Shown one piece after another: positions 62,135 through 64,000 of a DNA stretch of 64,000 bases. Source of the stretch: Arthrobacter sp. 260 (GTDB lineage: Bacteria; Actinomycetota; Actinomycetes; Actinomycetales; Micrococcaceae). The stretch's first letter is position 1. The number at the start of each line of letters is the position of its first letter. The position numbers and the translations under genes were made by a program. The notes beneath the pieces were generated by a model. It saw only the letters and a program-made list of their open reading frames with translations. It was not told where the DNA came from and did no database searches. The stretch covers positions 1-64,000 of the forward strand of contig NZ_JABFOE010000007.1 in NCBI RefSeq assembly GCF_013116745.1, given 5' to 3'.

Positions 62135-63139
62135 TCATTCCAGCCAGTCGAGCGTTTGCCCGTGACCGCCAGTGCGGGCGACTGCTTCGCCGTTGTGTGT
62201 GAGGACAAACAACCGGTCCACCTCGACGTCGGCCTTCGGCAGCGCCCCCTCGACGCCGGGCAGCACCCCGTAGCCTTCGTTGGACACCCAGTGGACGGGC
62301 CGGCTCCGGTCGGCCGTCAGCCTGAGCATGGTGTCCCGGAAGGCTTCCCTGCCGGATTCCCCGACGTACGCCAGCACAGCGCTGTGAAACACGACAACGA
62401 CGGCGTCCGCTGGGGCACGCTGGATCAGCGGCTCCAGATCCACGGCCAGGTCGCCCTTGACCAGCAGCGGTGGTTCCCGGCGGGCTACTCCAACGGCAGC
62501 GCGGAGCCGTTCCCGCCGTCGGGCATGTTCGGGCCAGACGAGCGCTTCCAGCCAGGCGACGTCGTCGTCGTCAGCCACTCGCAGCGGATTCAGGTCGATC
62601 CCCGCGCGGAAGCTCACCGAGGGCAGCGATGCCGGCAGGGGCGGGTGGCCAGTCGTGGCGCACTCCATGACCAACTCGTTCGGGACTGGCCCGGCGGACA
62701 GCAGCGGGCCGGCGTCGTACGAGTAGCCGTACCTGTCCGGGTACAGGCACAGCCCAGCGGAAGCGCCGACCTCAAGCAACGCCAGCGGGCGTCCCTCGGT
62801 GGCAGCGATCCTCGCGAAAAGGGGGAGCAGGACCGCGCAGCGGCCCGCCTCGTTGGTCTGGGTGCTGCGGGCGAGCATCGTCTCGCTGATCTGCGCCCAG
62901 TGCTCCAGGAGGAACCCGCGGAACTCGGGGTAGGGCGTCGGCTGGGCCCCGTGGAACCGGGCGGCGCCGAGCAGGAGGTTGGGTTGCCGCTTGGCCTCTG
63001 GCAGGTCGTCGAGCAGGGCGAGCAGGTCCGGATCTTCGCTGATTCCGGTGCACCACTGATCGTAGGTGGGCGAGTATCCCCGGGTCTCCACGAGCGCGAA
63101 GCGCCGGTACCAGGCCGCCGTGTCGAGTTTCTCAGCCAT
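62135..63139 (-). CDS. DUF2332 domain protein
   Basis: The 334-residue protein belongs to DUF2332, a mostly actinobacterial family of unknown function. It has SPTYDQWCTGISEDPDLLALLDDLP near the N-terminus, LLEVGASAGLCLYPDRYGY (a methyltransferase-like glycine loop) and the closing VFHSAVLAYVGE and WVSNEGYG segments. The fold may be SAM-binding-like but no catalytic residue is assigned. Start ATG 63139 with GGAGGAA upstream. It is convergent with the MarP gene, separated by 4 nt. Confidence 0.88.
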   Translation of the reverse strand: MAEKLDTAAWYRRFALVETRGYSPTYDQWCTGISEDPDLLALLDDLPEAKRQPNLLLGAARFHGAQPTPYPEFRGFLLEHWAQISETMLARSTQTNEAGRCAVLLPLFARIAATEGRPLALLEVGASAGLCLYPDRYGYSYDAGPLLSAGPVPNELVMECATTGHPPLPASLPSVSFRAGIDLNPLRVADDDDVAWLEALVWPEHARRRERLRAAVGVARREPPLLVKGDLAVDLEPLIQRAPADAVVVVFHSAVLAYVGESGREAFRDTMLRLTADRSRPVHWVSNEGYGVLPGVEGALPKADVEVDRLFVLTHNGEAVARTGGHGQTLDWLE

Positions 63140-63362
63140 GCCATTTCCTCCGGTGCGATAGGTGAAACGCCACCCTAGCGTGTCCGTCAGCTCGCGTGCG
63201 GGCGTCAACGCGTGACCAAATCGTAACCTCATCTGTGATGTAAATCCCATCAGGGACCCTCCTCGGGGATAGGCTCATTCCACAGATTGCTACGCTCACG
63301 CGAAGCTGTCCGGGCATCACGTCACGTGCACTGCCTCCCCACTCGTACATGAGGAGCTCAAC

Positions 63363-64000
63363 ATGCAAGAAAGCGCCACACCGCCGCGCAGCTCACGCCC
63401 CGCAAAAAAGCGGGCCGCTGTGGTCACGGCAGGATTGGCAATCGGTGCGCTGTTGCTTTCCGGCTGCGTCGAAAGCCAGCGGGACGACGAGACCGCCGGC
63501 GGCGAGAGCGGAGCGGCCGTCGATTCGACGTTCGTCTTCGCTGCTTCGTCCGATCCAGCGTCACTCGACCCCGCATTTGCCAGCGACGGCGAGACCTTCC
63601 GGGTCAGCCGTCAACTGTTTGAGGGCCTCGTAGGCGTCGAGCCGGGCACCGCAGACCCCGCGCCACTGCTCGCCGAGTCCTGGGAAACCTCAGAGGACGG
63701 CCTGTCGACCACCTTCGCGCTGAGGGAGGGCGTCACCTTCCACGACGGTACTGAGTTCAACGCCGAGGCTGTCTGCTTCAACTTCGACCGCTGGTACAAC
63801 TGGACCGGGGTTGCCCAGGCGCCTTCAGTGTCCTACTACTACAACAACCTGTTCCGCGGCTTCGCTGACTCACCGGATGCAGCGGTCTACGAATCCTGCG
63901 AGGTGAACGGTGACCTTGAGGCGACCGTGACGCTCGCGCAGCCGTTCGCAGGGTTCGTCCCCGCACTGTCCCTGCCAGCGTTCGCCATGCAGAGCCCGAC
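63363..64000 (+). CDS. ABC-type peptide/opine solute-binding lipoprotein (partial, cut by window end)
   Basis: This family-5 extracytoplasmic binding protein is truncated at the right edge after about 212 residues. It has a lipoprotein signal (AIGALLLSGC lipobox, Cys near 37). The family-5 opening follows (FVFAASSDPASLDPAFASDGE and LFEGLVGVEPGT). WETSEDGLSTTFALREGVTFHDG and the start of the second lobe come next. GAGGAG 7 nt before the ATG is a strong ribosome site. Permease and ATPase genes are expected beyond the window. Substrate unknown. Confidence 0.93.
   Translation, partial: MQESATPPRSSRPAKKRAAVVTAGLAIGALLLSGCVESQRDDETAGGESGAAVDSTFVFAASSDPASLDPAFASDGETFRVSRQLFEGLVGVEPGTADPAPLLAESWETSEDGLSTTFALREGVTFHDGTEFNAEAVCFNFDRWYNWTGVAQAPSVSYYYNNLFRGFADSPDAAVYESCEVNGDLEATVTLAQPFAGFVPALSLPAFAMQSP

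Noticed and set aside
60724-62208. 494-codon minus-strand frame over the MarP-like gene
   Set aside because: The plus strand has a full CvpA plus trypsin protein with catalytic triad; the minus frame is only a complement shadow.

Overview
The window reads as chromosomal DNA of a high-GC actinobacterium, most likely an Arthrobacter-like member of the Micrococcaceae. The main evidence is an HspR-controlled dnaK-grpE-dnaJ-hspR operon with HAIR operators, a choline oxidase that closely matches, from memory, the Arthrobacter globiformis enzyme, a DUF3073 gene, an actinobacterial asparaginase II/sterol-carrier operon, and many genes with a -10 box only 6-8 nt before the start codon (leaderless style). 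No integrase, transposase, phage module or CRISPR array was recognised. The backbone is housekeeping and stress genes with a few accessory clusters.

Layout. 1-4854: upstream region with two HAIR sites, then dnaK, grpE, a zinc-less DnaJ and hspR. 4928-7800: a one-helix membrane protein paired with a PspA-like protein, a short-chain dehydrogenase and a broken TetR regulator. 7970-10228: membrane GGDEF/EAL protein. 10251-12951 (minus): ABC-2 exporter operon with its own winged-helix regulator and a double-dyad operator. 13051-17584 (minus): MFS transporter, TrmB, DJ-1/PfpI protein, M20 amidohydrolase. 17858-20078: DEAD-box helicase and YccF protein. 20191-22204 (minus): NarL-type two-component pair, followed by a 660-nt gene-poor stretch that ends in an orphan terminator. 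22868-24817 (minus): lipoprotein penicillin-binding protein. 25073-29427: hybrid histidine kinase coupled to a REC-GGDEF protein.

29460-34680 (minus) is a choline-to-betaine operon (BCCT transporter, betaine-aldehyde dehydrogenase, choline oxidase). Then come an aldo-keto reductase, clpB with a third HAIR site, a septum-formation-domain protein, DUF3073, purF-purM, an asparaginase/SCP/DUF2079 operon, a polytopic molybdoenzyme with an internal twin-arginine motif, purD-purC and tRNA-Pro(CGG). The last part holds a heterodimeric ABC exporter, a metallophosphoesterase with a bifunctional penicillin-binding protein, a DUF4177-RidA-NUDIX operon, a Crp/GlxR regulator, a MarP-like protease, a DUF2332 protein and the start of a peptide-type solute-binding lipoprotein cut by the window end.

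How it fits together. Three HAIR sites link the DnaK system and ClpB disaggregase to one repressor, HspR. The purine genes form two separate pairs. Two membrane proteins tied to cyclic-di-GMP share the same style of N-terminal membrane sensor. No clearly new system stands out. The observations most worth following are the nested hairpin between grpE and dnaJ, the one-turn-spaced CCAAGATT triplet before the response regulator, the CAAAC-N2-GTTTG double dyad, the orphan terminator/possible small RNA, and the Sec/Tat-style molybdoenzyme.
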